Below are positions 36,394-45,595 of a stretch of 64,000 bases of DNA, in pieces; positions within the stretch are counted from its first letter, which is position 1; every line of letters starts with the position of its first letter. The notes below the pieces were generated by a model, which had not been told where the DNA came from, did not search any database, and was given only the letters and a program-made list of their open reading frames with translations. Position numbers and translations under genes: made by a program. The stretch is from an uncultured Winogradskyella sp. (GTDB lineage: Bacteria; Bacteroidota; Bacteroidia; Flavobacteriales; Flavobacteriaceae): contig NZ_CANMXL010000006.1 of NCBI RefSeq assembly GCF_947501905.1, positions 1 to 64,000 on the forward strand. The letters run 5' to 3'.

Positions 36394-37281
36394 ATGAAAT
36401 CAACCATTACTACCCTATTATTACTATTCACTTTTATAAGCTTTAGTCAAGATTTATCTGATAAAGCTCAGATAGAAGTTACACTAAATAATTACATAGA
36501 CGGTTTTTACCAAGGTGATACCCTAAAATTAAAGGCTGCTCTAAAACCAAGACTTTACAAATTTGGTTATCTAAAAGACAAAGAAACTGGAGACTACAAA
36601 TATTACCAAGACTTACCCTATGATAAAGCTTTAACATTAGCACAACGCATAAAAGACCAAGGTATGACACGTGCCGAGACAGAAATGCGCGGCGTAAAAG
36701 TTTTGGAAATTGCCAATCATATTGCTACAGCGAGAGTTACTGGTGCTTGGGGTTTAGATTATGTCTTATTATCTAAAGACGATAACAAATGGATGATAGA
36801 GCAAGTTATTTGGGAAGGCCCATATCTAAAAGAATATAAGGAAGATACAGCAACTACCTATTACCTCATCAGACATGCAGAAAAAGACCGTTCAGATAAA
36901 ACCAATCGTAATCCTCATTTGACAGAAAAAGGCTTAAAACGTGCTGACAATTGGGCAACTGTACTCAAAGACGTAAAATTTGACGCAGTATATTCCACAG
37001 ACTACAATCGTACTAAGGAAACGGCTTTACCTACTGCAAAGTCCCTTGGTTTGGAGTTACAATTTTATGACCCTCGCAATATGGACATGAAACAATTCAT
37101 TAAAGATACTAAAGGAAAAAAAGTATTAATTGTTGGTCATAGTAATACAACACCTCTATTTACCAATGGCCTATTGGGCAAGAAGAAATATGATATGATG
37201 GACGATAATAATAATGGTGGTCTATACATTGTTAGTATAGCTAATGGTGACAAATCATCAATGTTATTACAGGTCAATTAA
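36394..37281 (+). CDS. Secreted fusion of an NTF2-like domain and a histidine phosphatase domain
   Basis: A 295-residue protein with a signal peptide (~1-18, FISFSQD). Residues ~22-145 are an NTF2-like (lumazine-binding type) domain: IEVTLNNYIDGFYQGDTLKLKAAL through IEQVIWEGPY. Residues ~153-295 are a branch-2-like histidine phosphatase: YYLIRHAEKDRSD has the catalytic RHA(E) motif, followed by DAVYSTDYNRTKETA and VLIVGHSNTTP with the second catalytic His. The two domains are probably periplasmic. The substrate is unknown. The 3' end overlaps the convergent DUF6503 gene by 15 bases. Confidence 0.87.
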   Translation: MKSTITTLLLLFTFISFSQDLSDKAQIEVTLNNYIDGFYQGDTLKLKAALKPRLYKFGYLKDKETGDYKYYQDLPYDKALTLAQRIKDQGMTRAETEMRGVKVLEIANHIATARVTGAWGLDYVLLSKDDNKWMIEQVIWEGPYLKEYKEDTATTYYLIRHAEKDRSDKTNRNPHLTEKGLKRADNWATVLKDVKFDAVYSTDYNRTKETALPTAKSLGLELQFYDPRNMDMKQFIKDTKGKKVLIVGHSNTTPLFTNGLLGKKKYDMMDDNNNGGLYIVSIANGDKSSMLLQVN

Positions 37282-38037
37282 ATCTACCTCAACATTTTCG
37301 AGCTCTATTTTAGAAAGTAATTTTAGTTGATTACTATCAAAAGCTTTAGCTAAATCTTGAAGCTTAATTTCAGGCGCTTCACTTTTGTAATTATTATAAT
37401 CTACAAAGCGTAGACCTTTGATATAGCGCTCGTTATAAGCCTCTCTAAAACGCATGCCTTTGCCATCATCTTCGTTATAAGAATAAGCCAAATAATCTGG
37501 TTTATAGGTCGCTTTATTTACCCAATAGATAAAGACATCTTCAAAATCTTCACCACCCCCTTCTTGGTCAAACGTGACTAGTATTTTGTAATAATCTTTT
37601 GCTTTGATACGCTCCTCGCCTATTAAATTTTTATTGACTGCTTTATCATTTAAACCATAAGGTAATACAGAAAAATAATGCACAGAGTTTACAGAAGCGC
37701 TGTAAGATTGTATCTTTCCGTCTGAAACATGAAGCTCTATTTGATCAACGTACCTCTGAAAACCATTGTTATTAATTACATCTTTTATAACTGAGAGTGA
37801 ATCTTTAAAAGTCCGATTGAATTCAAAACGCCCACCATTTCGTTTTGCTTTATAAGTCTTATCTCTAAACTTAAACGTCAAAATAGAATTTCCATAATTA
37901 TCTCCACCAGCTACTTCAATTGACTTGTTTACCACTTCATCAGCCGTTAATGTTTTTACTTCAGCTTTAGAGGTTTCATTTTTACAGTTTAAAAACAAAA
38001 ATGCAATTAAGACAATATGTAAATATTTCATTTTCAA
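37267..38037 (-). CDS. DUF6503 family lipoprotein
   Basis: A 256-residue protein with a lipoprotein signal (FLFLNC, Cys18). The mature part matches DUF6503, a Bacteroidota family beginning near VVNKSIEVAGGDNYGNSILTFKFR; its likely fold resembles LolA/outer-membrane lipoprotein-binding barrels, but I rely on recall for that. Function is unknown. It converges with and overlaps the phosphatase fusion gene, so the two mRNAs are complementary at their 3' ends. Confidence 0.8.
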   Translation of the reverse strand: MKMKYLHIVLIAFLFLNCKNETSKAEVKTLTADEVVNKSIEVAGGDNYGNSILTFKFRDKTYKAKRNGGRFEFNRTFKDSLSVIKDVINNNGFQRYVDQIELHVSDGKIQSYSASVNSVHYFSVLPYGLNDKAVNKNLIGEERIKAKDYYKILVTFDQEGGGEDFEDVFIYWVNKATYKPDYLAYSYNEDDGKGMRFREAYNERYIKGLRFVDYNNYKSEAPEIKLQDLAKAFDSNQLKLLSKIELENVEVDLIDL

Positions 38038-38094
38038 AATTTAAAATTTTGTTGTCGCAAAAATAAACTATTCCTTACAGGATAGCGTCCATAA

Positions 38095-38128
38095 ACTTTT
38101 CACTTATAACTTTTCACTTATAACTTTT
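38095..38128. repeat. Tandem 14-bp repeat upstream of smpB
   Basis: CACTTATAACTTTT occurs twice in exact succession (38101-38114 and 38115-38128), preceded by a partial copy. It occupies the smpB promoter region just before the -7 box. Confidence 0.75.
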
Positions 38129-38133
38129 AAAAC

Positions 38134-38141
38134 TACATTTG
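38134..38141 (+). promoter_or_regulatory. -7 box of smpB
   Basis: TACATTTG matches TAnnTTTG exactly and lies six bases before the ATG at 38148, suggesting a very short leader or none. Confidence 0.5.
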
Positions 38142-38147
38142 TCACGC

Positions 38148-38606
38148 ATGCAACAGAAGATTAACATACTTAACAAAAAGGCTAAATTCCAATACGAAAT
38201 CTTAGATAGATATACCGCTGGAATTGTGTTGTCTGGAACAGAAATAAAATCCATTCGTTCTAGTAGAGCTTCTATTACCGAAAGCTTCTGTGAATTTAAT
38301 GAACAAGGCGAACTTTTTGTCATAAACATGACTATTGAAGAATATGCTCATGGTAATTACTACAATCATGCACCTAAAGCGACTCGCAAACTTCTCCTCA
38401 ACAAACGTGAGCTTAAAAAGTTAGAAAAAGAGGTGAATGTAAAGGGAAACTCTATTATTCCACTACGTTTATTTATCAACGAAAAAGGATTGGCTAAATT
38501 AGATATTGCTCTAGCTAAAGGAAAAAAACTCTTCGATAAGCGCGAGACCATTAAAGACCGTGACAACAAGCGCAACTTAGACCGAATTAAGAAAAATTTT
38601 AAATAA
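38148..38606 (+). CDS. smpB: SsrA-binding protein
   Basis: A 152-residue partner of tmRNA in trans-translation, which rescues stalled ribosomes and tags the incomplete protein. The start at 38148 (MQQKINILNKKAKFQYEI) gives the standard length; an in-frame TTG at 38139 overlaps the -7 box and is rejected. Signatures: AGIVLSGTEIKSIRSSRASITESFC, the loop EYAHGNYYNHAPKATRKLLL and the basic C-terminal tail KGKKLFDKRETIKDRDNKR. The tmRNA gene itself is not in the window. Confidence 0.96.
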   Translation: MQQKINILNKKAKFQYEILDRYTAGIVLSGTEIKSIRSSRASITESFCEFNEQGELFVINMTIEEYAHGNYYNHAPKATRKLLLNKRELKKLEKEVNVKGNSIIPLRLFINEKGLAKLDIALAKGKKLFDKRETIKDRDNKRNLDRIKKNFK

Positions 38607-38646
38607 ATTTAGCATACTTCTAACGTTACATCGCAAGACTTTAATC

Positions 38647-38654
38647 TAAGTTTG
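38647..38654 (+). promoter_or_regulatory. -7 box upstream of the DUF5686 gene
   Basis: TAAGTTTG is an exact TAnnTTTG match, 64 bases before the ATG at 38719. No strong -33 element is visible. Confidence 0.35.
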
Positions 38655-38718
38655 ATTTTTGTAGACAACCTTTTTAAAAATTAAAGCGTCTATATAAATA
38701 AATCATCAAATCATACTC

Positions 38719-41178
38719 ATGCAAAAACTTCTACTTTCAATTGTATTACTTTTTACAACACTATTATCTTTTTCTCAAATCAGAGGAAATATTACTGATA
38801 GTAAAAACCAAGCACTTCCCTTTGTAAATGTATTTATAGAAAACACTTACAAAGGAACTACCACTAATGATGCTGGTTATTATGAGCTTAATATTACAGA
38901 GAAGAAAAGCTATAATTTGGTATTTCAATACCTAGGTTATAAAACAGTAAAGAAATCAGTTGATATTACGGAATTGCCTTTTACTCTAAATATTACTCTA
39001 AAAGAAGAAAACGTATCACTTGATGAAGTGGTTATTAATACCGAAGAAAATCCGGCAAATATCATTATGCGTCAAGTCATAGCAAAACGAAAAGAAAATC
39101 TTGAAAAGATAGAAAGCTTTAAAGCAGATTTTTATTCTCGTGGGTTAATGCGAATAAAAGACGCACCTGAGAAGTTTTTTGGCCAAGAGGTAGAAATCGA
39201 AGGCTTAGATTCTACACGTAGTGGTATTCTTTACTTATCTGAAACGATTTCAAAAATTCAATATTTAAGACCAGACCGTCTTAAAGAAAAGATAACTGCA
39301 TCAAAAGTTAGTGGTGATGACAACGGTTTTAGCTTCAACAATGCGCAAGATGTAGATTTTAACTTGTATAACAATACTATTTCTTTAGGGAACGAAATTA
39401 TCTCTCCTATTGCAAATAATGCTTTTGGATACTACCGTTATAATTTAGATGGTGTTTTCTATGATGATCGTGGCAACCTCATCAACAAAATAAAAGTCAC
39501 TCCTAAACGAGAGAACGATCCTATTTTTTCTGGTTACATATATATAGTTGAAGACCAATGGACATTATACGCTTTAGAATTAGACATCACAGGTGAGCAA
39601 GCTAGAATTCCTGTTGCAGATATTATTACATTAAAACAAAACTTCTCTTACTCCGAAACAAATGGTATTTGGGCTTTAATTTCTCAAAGTATAGACTTTA
39701 GCTATGGCATATTTGGTATTAAAGGTGATGGTCGTTTTACAGCGGTTTATAGTAATTACGAATTTAATTTACCACTCACCAAGAAAGATTTTGGTCGCGA
39801 ATTGGTAGCTTTTGAAAACGAAGCCAATAAAAAAGACTCCTTATTCTGGAATACTATTAGGCCTGTACCACTTACCAAAGAAGAAAAAGTAGATTATGTA
39901 AAAAAGGATAGTATTCAACTCGTAAAAGAATCTAAACCATATCTCGACTCTATTGATAGAGCTCGAAATAAATTTAAACTTGGTAACCTTTTAGGGTATA
40001 CTTATCAAAATTCTCATAAAGATTACCGCCTTGGTTTTGATATTCCTATTGGTGGTGTTCAATTCAATACCGTGCAAGGATGGAACGCCAGAGCTAATGT
40101 ATTTTATAGAAAAAATTATGACGATTTTAAACGTTACTTCTCTGCTAATGGCTCTATTAACTATGGAATTTCTGATGACCGCTTGCGCGCAAGAGGCTCA
40201 CTAACTTATAAGTTTAATGATATCAGTCGTTCATTTTTAACGCTTTTTGGAGGAGTTGAAACCAGACAATTCAATGGGTCTAATCCAATTAGTCCAATCG
40301 AAAATACTGTGGCTTCGTTAGGCTTTATAGAAAACTATTTAAAAATTTACGAACGTCAATTTGTTCAGCTTAATTATTCCGAAGAATTGTTTAATGGTTT
40401 TAGACTATATTCTGATATAAGCTATGAAAAACGAAACGCACTATTCAATACTACTGACCAAACCTTTTACCCTGAAGACGATAAATCCTATACAAGCAAT
40501 AACCCAATCAATGAAACTGCTTTTGGCGTAGCGCCATTCCAAAATCATAACATTATAAAATTTAATGTTTCGGCAAGAATCAATTTTGGTCAGAATTACT
40601 TGAGTTATCCTGATAGTAAATTCAATATATCAAGTAGTAAATACCCAACACTTTTTGTGGGTTACGAGAAAGGACTGGGCGCTACAAATAGCGATTATAA
40701 TTTTGACCAAATCAAAGCACGATTATATCAATCTTTCACTATTGGAAACAAAGGACGTTTTGCCTATAACATAAGAGGTGGAAAGTTTTTTAATGCTGAT
40801 GATATAGCCTTTATGGATTTTCAACATTTTAATGGCAACCAAATTAATTTTAGTCGTCGTGGCAACTATACTAATGTCTTTAACAATCTAGGTTATTACG
40901 ATTTAAGTACAAATGACAGCTATCTAGAAATGCATGCCGAACATGATTTTAATGGTTTTATTTTAGGTAAGATTCCATTATTGAATAAATTAAATTTTAA
41001 CCTCGTTGTTGGTGCGCATAACCTAGCGACACCAGATAACAAACCTTATCAAGAATTTAGTATTGGCTTAGATAATATTGGTTGGGGAAAATGGCGTTTT
41101 TTAAGATTTGATTATATTAGGTCATACCAAAACGGGTATCAAGGTGATGCATTTGTTTTTGGTTTGAAATTTTTCTAA
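38719..41178 (+). CDS. DUF5686 outer-membrane protein with carboxypeptidase-regulatory-like domain
   Basis: An 819-residue exported protein. A signal peptide (~1-20, LLSFSQI) is followed by a carboxypeptidase-regulatory-like domain (~22-105, RGNITDSKNQALPFVNVFIE). The rest matches DUF5686, including IIMRQVIAKRKENLEKIESF and a C-terminal region rich in alternating aromatic strands ending AFVFGLKFF, which suggests a beta-barrel. The family is widespread in Bacteroidota and its function is unsettled. The end is 15 bases from the following NTF2-like gene, so the two are likely co-transcribed. Confidence 0.88.
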   Translation: MQKLLLSIVLLFTTLLSFSQIRGNITDSKNQALPFVNVFIENTYKGTTTNDAGYYELNITEKKSYNLVFQYLGYKTVKKSVDITELPFTLNITLKEENVSLDEVVINTEENPANIIMRQVIAKRKENLEKIESFKADFYSRGLMRIKDAPEKFFGQEVEIEGLDSTRSGILYLSETISKIQYLRPDRLKEKITASKVSGDDNGFSFNNAQDVDFNLYNNTISLGNEIISPIANNAFGYYRYNLDGVFYDDRGNLINKIKVTPKRENDPIFSGYIYIVEDQWTLYALELDITGEQARIPVADIITLKQNFSYSETNGIWALISQSIDFSYGIFGIKGDGRFTAVYSNYEFNLPLTKKDFGRELVAFENEANKKDSLFWNTIRPVPLTKEEKVDYVKKDSIQLVKESKPYLDSIDRARNKFKLGNLLGYTYQNSHKDYRLGFDIPIGGVQFNTVQGWNARANVFYRKNYDDFKRYFSANGSINYGISDDRLRARGSLTYKFNDISRSFLTLFGGVETRQFNGSNPISPIENTVASLGFIENYLKIYERQFVQLNYSEELFNGFRLYSDISYEKRNALFNTTDQTFYPEDDKSYTSNNPINETAFGVAPFQNHNIIKFNVSARINFGQNYLSYPDSKFNISSSKYPTLFVGYEKGLGATNSDYNFDQIKARLYQSFTIGNKGRFAYNIRGGKFFNADDIAFMDFQHFNGNQINFSRRGNYTNVFNNLGYYDLSTNDSYLEMHAEHDFNGFILGKIPLLNKLNFNLVVGAHNLATPDNKPYQEFSIGLDNIGWGKWRFLRFDYIRSYQNGYQGDAFVFGLKFF

Positions 41179-41193
41179 GTAAAAAATTGAATC

Positions 41194-41721
41194 ATGAAAA
41201 AATTAATACTTCTCTTTATTCTTGCCATAGGATTTAATCTTTCTGCGCAAGAAACAGAAACTCAAGACTATTCCAAAAACGTAGCCACGCTTGACAGCAC
41301 TATTGAAACTTTATATTCAGTTATTTCAGGAGACAAAGGCGTAGAACGCAATTGGGAGCTATTCAAGCATTTATTTCATCCAGATGCAAAATTGATTCCT
41401 ACCGGAAAAAATAGAGAAGGTCAAACCATTGCGCGTTACATGGCGCCAGATGACTATATAAAAACTTCTGGGAAATGGTTGTTCGAAAATGGTTTTCATG
41501 AAGTAGAACTTAACCGAACGACTGATACTTTTGGTAATATTACACAAGTATTTAGTACATACGAATCTTTTAGAAGCAAGAGTGATACTAGCCCTTTTAT
41601 GCGAGGTATTAATAGTATTCAATTACTAAACGATGGTAAACGCTGGTGGATAGTAAATATTTATTGGATGCAAGAATCTGAAGCCTCACCTATTCCTGAA
41701 AAGTATCTTCAGAAAAACTAA
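41194..41721 (+). CDS. Secreted NTF2-like protein
   Basis: A 175-residue protein with a signal peptide (~1-18, FNLSAQE). The body fits the NTF2-like fold: LDSTIETLYSVISGDKG, LFKHLFHPDAKLIPTG, and the last strand GKRWWIVNIYWMQES. It is the third exported NTF2-like protein of the window, but is not a close copy of the other two. No catalytic residues can be named. Probably in one transcript with the DUF5686 gene. Confidence 0.82.
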   Translation: MKKLILLFILAIGFNLSAQETETQDYSKNVATLDSTIETLYSVISGDKGVERNWELFKHLFHPDAKLIPTGKNREGQTIARYMAPDDYIKTSGKWLFENGFHEVELNRTTDTFGNITQVFSTYESFRSKSDTSPFMRGINSIQLLNDGKRWWIVNIYWMQESEASPIPEKYLQKN

Positions 41722-41758
41722 CTTTTTCATTTAATCCATATCAATAATTATTGCATCA

Positions 41759-41851
41759 GTCATTTCGACCGTAGAGAGAAATGACATAATTGTGGTTGTA
41801 CGTAACGTGATATTGCAGGATGCGATGTCTCCATTCGTCGACATGACTGAG
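41759..41851. repeat. REP-like intergenic element
   Basis: GTCATTTC (41759-41766) pairs with GAAATGAC (41778-41785), enclosing GACCGTAGAGA. A second related arm, GATGTCTCC...GTCGACATGACTGAG, lies at 41824-41851. These are the hallmarks of the interspersed TCATTTCGACC / GAGAAAT sequences often seen between flavobacterial genes; I know this from general recall and cannot count copies here. Confidence 0.45.
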
Positions 41852-41907
41852 TACTCGGATTTGTACTTTTCAAAATCAACAAGTAACCCAACAAAATCTT
41901 AAAGTCA

Positions 41908-41938
41908 TTTGAGGTCTGCGATATAGTACTTACATTTA
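41908..41938 (+). promoter_or_regulatory. Promoter of the CocE/NonD hydrolase gene
   Basis: TTTG (41908-41911), a 19-base spacer and TACATTTA (41931-41938, one mismatch to TAnnTTTG) precede the ATG at 41964 by a short leader. Confidence 0.5.
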
Positions 41939-41963
41939 GCATCCTTAACACAAACCTTTACTC

Positions 41964-43787
41964 ATGCAAAATTCATTTTCGGCTAAAGCAATACTATTTT
42001 TAGCTCTTTCAGTTTCATTTGTATCTATTTCACAAGAAAAAGCAAAACCAATTTTTAAAGATGGTGAAGCGCAAATTGTTGAAGCTTTTAGCGATACCTC
42101 AAAATATTTAAGACATGACCTTTGGGTAGAAACAGAATTTGATACCGATGGTGATGGTGAACTAGACCGCATGCACGTCTCTGTGACACGACCAGAACAA
42201 ACAGAAACAGAAGACTTAAAATTACCTGTAATTTATGTCACAAGCCCTTATTTTGCTGGTGTAGCAGGTGACGAACCTGGAACCATGTGGGATGTAAAAA
42301 TAGAATTGGGAGCATCTGCCAAAGAGCGTCATCATCCTGAAGTAACACGTCGCGGGAAACGTCCGATTATTTCAAATTCTCATATAAGAAAATGGGTGCC
42401 AAGAGGTTATATCGTTGTACACTCATCTTCTCCAGGAACAGGTTTATCTGATGGTGCTCCTACAATTGGTGGACTCAATGAAGAGTTAGCACCTAAAGCA
42501 GTTGTACAATGGTTGACAGGTAAAGCAAAAGGGTTTACTGAGCGTAACGGAACTGAAGAAGTAAAAGCCTATTGGTCCACTGGAAAAGTTGGCATGACTG
42601 GTACATCTTACAATGGGACGCTTCCATTAGCAGCAGCCACAACTGGTGTTGATGGTTTAGAAGTTATTATACCGATTGCACCAAATACATCATCTTATCA
42701 TTATTACCGTTCTAACGGTTTGGTACGTTCGCCAGGTGGTTATTTAGGAGAAGATATAGATGTGCTTTATGATTTTGTACATAGTGGTGATGAAGACAAA
42801 CGTGCTTACAACAATAAAACGATTAGAGATACAGAATTAATGAACGGTATGGATCGTGAAACTGGAGACATGAATGATTTTTGGTATAATCGCGACTATT
42901 TACCAAAAATGAAGAACATGAAAGCTGCAATGCTGATGTCTCATGGTTTTAACGATTGGAATGTAATGCCAGAACATAGCTATCGTATTTACATGAAAGC
43001 TAAAGACATGGGCTTACCAACAGCAATATACTATCATCAAAATGGCCATGGTGGACCGCCACCAACATCTATGATGAACAAATGGTTTACAAAATACTTA
43101 CATGGTATTGACAATGGCATTGATAATGAAGAAAACAAAGCTTACATCGTAAGAGAATATGATGATAGGCAAAAACCAACAGCATATAAAGATTACCCAA
43201 ATCCCGAGGCTGAAGATGTGACTTTAAATTTAACTTCTGGTGGAAACACTTCTGGAGGTCTTACAATATTGAAAGGAAATAAAGCAACAGAAAAACTTAT
43301 TGACGATGTGAGTTTTAGCTACAAAGATTTGGCAAAAGCTGAAACATCTCAAAATCGTTTATTATATGTTACAAAACCATTAAAAGAAGACTTGCATATT
43401 TCTGGAGTTCCAAAAGTAAGTGTAACGCTAAGCAGCAGTAAAAAAGCAGTGAATCTTTCGGTTTATTTGGTATCTCTACCATTAGCTGATGGAAAAATTA
43501 CTGACAATTTAATTACCAGAAATTGGGCTGACCCAAAGAATTACAAGTCCTTAACTGACGAGGAAGATTTAAAACCCGGGAAGTTTTACACCGTAAATTT
43601 TGATTTACAACCAGACGACCAAATCATTAAAAAAGGACAGCAAATTGGCTTCATGATTTTCTCTAGTGACCCAGAATTTACACTGCATCCAAAAGCAGGA
43701 ACGGAGTTATCCATTAAACTAGATAAAACCTCAATTACATTACCAGTGGTTGGTGGGAAATCGGCTTACTCAAAAGCGGTAAACTAA
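41964..43787 (+). CDS. CocE/NonD family serine hydrolase (X-Pro dipeptidyl-peptidase S15 type)
   Basis: A 607-residue exported hydrolase with a signal peptide (~1-23, FVSISQE). The alpha/beta-hydrolase core has the nucleophile Ser in VGMTGTSYNGTLPLAAA, the acid in LMSHGFNDWNVMPEHS and the His in YHQNGHGGPP. The C-terminal jelly-roll domain (~430-600, LHISGVPKVSVTLSSS and DLQPDDQIIKKGQQIGFMI) is that of the PepX/CocE family. Substrates are proline-containing peptides or esters/amides; the signal peptide favours extracellular peptide use. The stop overlaps the convergent pcm gene by four bases. Confidence 0.9.
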   Translation: MQNSFSAKAILFLALSVSFVSISQEKAKPIFKDGEAQIVEAFSDTSKYLRHDLWVETEFDTDGDGELDRMHVSVTRPEQTETEDLKLPVIYVTSPYFAGVAGDEPGTMWDVKIELGASAKERHHPEVTRRGKRPIISNSHIRKWVPRGYIVVHSSSPGTGLSDGAPTIGGLNEELAPKAVVQWLTGKAKGFTERNGTEEVKAYWSTGKVGMTGTSYNGTLPLAAATTGVDGLEVIIPIAPNTSSYHYYRSNGLVRSPGGYLGEDIDVLYDFVHSGDEDKRAYNNKTIRDTELMNGMDRETGDMNDFWYNRDYLPKMKNMKAAMLMSHGFNDWNVMPEHSYRIYMKAKDMGLPTAIYYHQNGHGGPPPTSMMNKWFTKYLHGIDNGIDNEENKAYIVREYDDRQKPTAYKDYPNPEAEDVTLNLTSGGNTSGGLTILKGNKATEKLIDDVSFSYKDLAKAETSQNRLLYVTKPLKEDLHISGVPKVSVTLSSSKKAVNLSVYLVSLPLADGKITDNLITRNWADPKNYKSLTDEEDLKPGKFYTVNFDLQPDDQIIKKGQQIGFMIFSSDPEFTLHPKAGTELSIKLDKTSITLPVVGGKSAYSKAVN

Positions 43788-44425
43788 TTCTTATCCTCCA
43801 AAAGCGGTACAAAGCGGAACTCACCAAGTTCATGCTTTTCAAATTCTTTAGGCCCTTTTCTTATAAAAAGGGTCATTATTTGTATAGCATCACCTACTGG
43901 TATCACCAAACGTCCTCCTATTTCTAATTGAGATAACAATGGATTAGGTACAAAAGGCGCACCTGCTGTGACAATAATACTTTTAAAAGGCGCTTCTTCT
44001 TCGAAACCTTTGTAACCATCACCAAAAATTAACTTCTTAGCACGGTAACCAATCTTGGGTAAAAACTTTGAAGTTTTCTTAAACAATTCTTGTTGGCGCT
44101 CAATACTAAATACCTTGGCACCGAGTTCTAACAAAACAGCAGTTTGGTAACCACTGCCTGTTCCAATTTCTAAGACTTTATCGCCACGTTTTACTTCCAT
44201 TAATTCAGATTGAAACGCCACAGTATATGGTTGAGAAATCGTCTGGTCTGCTGCAATAGGAAATGCTTTATCTTGATACGCATGGTCTATAAATCCTGAA
44301 TCCATAAACAAATGCCTCGGAATTTTTCCAATAGCCGCTAACACGTTTTGGTCTTTGATGCCTTTTTTTACAAGTGTTTCGACCAATTGTTGGCGCATAC
44401 CTTGATGCTTAAATGTATCTTTCAA
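43784..44425 (-). CDS. pcm: Protein-L-isoaspartate O-methyltransferase
   Basis: A 213-residue SAM-dependent methyltransferase that starts repair of isoaspartyl residues in damaged proteins. Motif I is VLEIGTGSGYQTAVLLELGA, preceded by the family-specific QTISQPYTVAFQSELM; the later GDGYKGFEEEAPFKSIIVTAGAP and GRLVIPVG are also diagnostic. No signal peptide, so cytoplasmic. Its 3' end overlaps the hydrolase gene by four bases. Confidence 0.95.
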   Translation of the reverse strand: MKDTFKHQGMRQQLVETLVKKGIKDQNVLAAIGKIPRHLFMDSGFIDHAYQDKAFPIAADQTISQPYTVAFQSELMEVKRGDKVLEIGTGSGYQTAVLLELGAKVFSIERQQELFKKTSKFLPKIGYRAKKLIFGDGYKGFEEEAPFKSIIVTAGAPFVPNPLLSQLEIGGRLVIPVGDAIQIMTLFIRKGPKEFEKHELGEFRFVPLLEDKN

Positions 44426-44553
44426 AATGGTAGTTTAGTTGTTGCTAAAATAATTCAACAAAAAGCAAATTCCAACATAATTTTAATCTTCAAACCATTA
44501 TATAATTAATAGTTTTTTATAAGCTCATTTTCATATTTTTCAATGAAAACGAT

Positions 44554-44561
44554 TATTTTTG
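44554..44561 (+). promoter_or_regulatory. -7 box upstream of the Gfo/Idh gene
   Basis: TATTTTTG is an exact TAnnTTTG match, 16 bases before the ATG at 44578. The region is divergent with pcm. Confidence 0.4.
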
Positions 44562-44577
44562 TGAAAAACAGAAAAAC

Positions 44578-45537
44578 ATGCTAAATGCTGGTGTTCTCGG
44601 TGCTGGTCACCTTGGGAAAATTCATCTAAGATTACTTAATCAATCTCATAAATATAATCTAGTCGGCTTTTACGATGCAGATCCAGAAAATGCTCAAAAA
44701 GTTGTTGAAGAGTTCGGTTACAAATACTTTGACACTATTGATGCTTTAATTGAAGCCGTAGATGTTGTAGATATCGTAACACCAACACTTAGTCACTACG
44801 ATTGTGCAAAACAGGCTATTGCTAAAGGTAAGCACATCTTTATAGAAAAGCCAATTACAAATACTGTAGAAGAAGCAGAAGCCATCAGAACTTTAGTAGC
44901 TGAGCATGGTGTAAAAGGACAAGTTGGGCATGTTGAGCGATTTAATCCTGCCTTTATTGGTGTAAAAGACCAAATAGAAAATCCTATGTTTATTGAGACA
45001 CATCGTCTCGCTGAGTTTAATCCTCGCGGAACAGATGTGCCAGTTGTTTTGGATTTAATGATACATGATATAGATATTATCTTAAGTGTTGTCGATTCTC
45101 CTGTAAAGCATATTTCGGCAAGTGGTGTTTCTGTTATTAGCGAAACTCCTGATATTGCAAATGCTCGTATTGAGTTTAAAAACGGGTGTGTTGCTAACTT
45201 AACGGCAAGTCGTATTTCATTAAAGAATATGCGAAAAACGCGCTTCTTTCAGAAAGATGCATACATTTCTGTTGACTTCTTAGAAAAGAAATGCGAGGTC
45301 GTAAAAATGAAAGATGCACCTGAAAGTCCTGGTGATTTTGATATGATTCTTCAAAATGCTGAAGGCATAAAAAAGCAAATCTATTTTGATAACCCTGAAA
45401 TAGAAAATAACAATGCCATTTTAGATGAATTAGAAACATTTGCAGATGCCATTAATAATAATACCAAACCTGTAGTAACACTACATGATGGTACTGAGGC
45501 ATTGCGTGTAGCCAATATGATTATCAATCAGTTTTAA
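44578..45537 (+). CDS. Gfo/Idh/MocA family NAD(P)-dependent oxidoreductase
   Basis: A 319-residue cytoplasmic dehydrogenase. The N-terminal Rossmann fold starts GVLGAGHLGKIHLRLL (GxGxxG) and contains FIEKPITN with the EKP motif near residue 95. The C-terminal part carries EFNPRGTDVPVVLDLMIHDIDI, where the conserved His-Asp of the family lies, and ISASGVSVISETPDIANARI. Substrates of the family are sugars, inositols or related carbonyls; this member resembles the Bacteroidota group with no assigned substrate. It heads a plus-strand run with 3-hydroxybutyryl-CoA dehydrogenase 58 bases downstream. Confidence 0.9.
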   Translation: MLNAGVLGAGHLGKIHLRLLNQSHKYNLVGFYDADPENAQKVVEEFGYKYFDTIDALIEAVDVVDIVTPTLSHYDCAKQAIAKGKHIFIEKPITNTVEEAEAIRTLVAEHGVKGQVGHVERFNPAFIGVKDQIENPMFIETHRLAEFNPRGTDVPVVLDLMIHDIDIILSVVDSPVKHISASGVSVISETPDIANARIEFKNGCVANLTASRISLKNMRKTRFFQKDAYISVDFLEKKCEVVKMKDAPESPGDFDMILQNAEGIKKQIYFDNPEIENNNAILDELETFADAINNNTKPVVTLHDGTEALRVANMIINQF

Positions 45538-45595
45538 TTCTCACAAAACAATTCAAATAAATTCTTATCAAAATAAGAGCAAAATATAATTTTCA

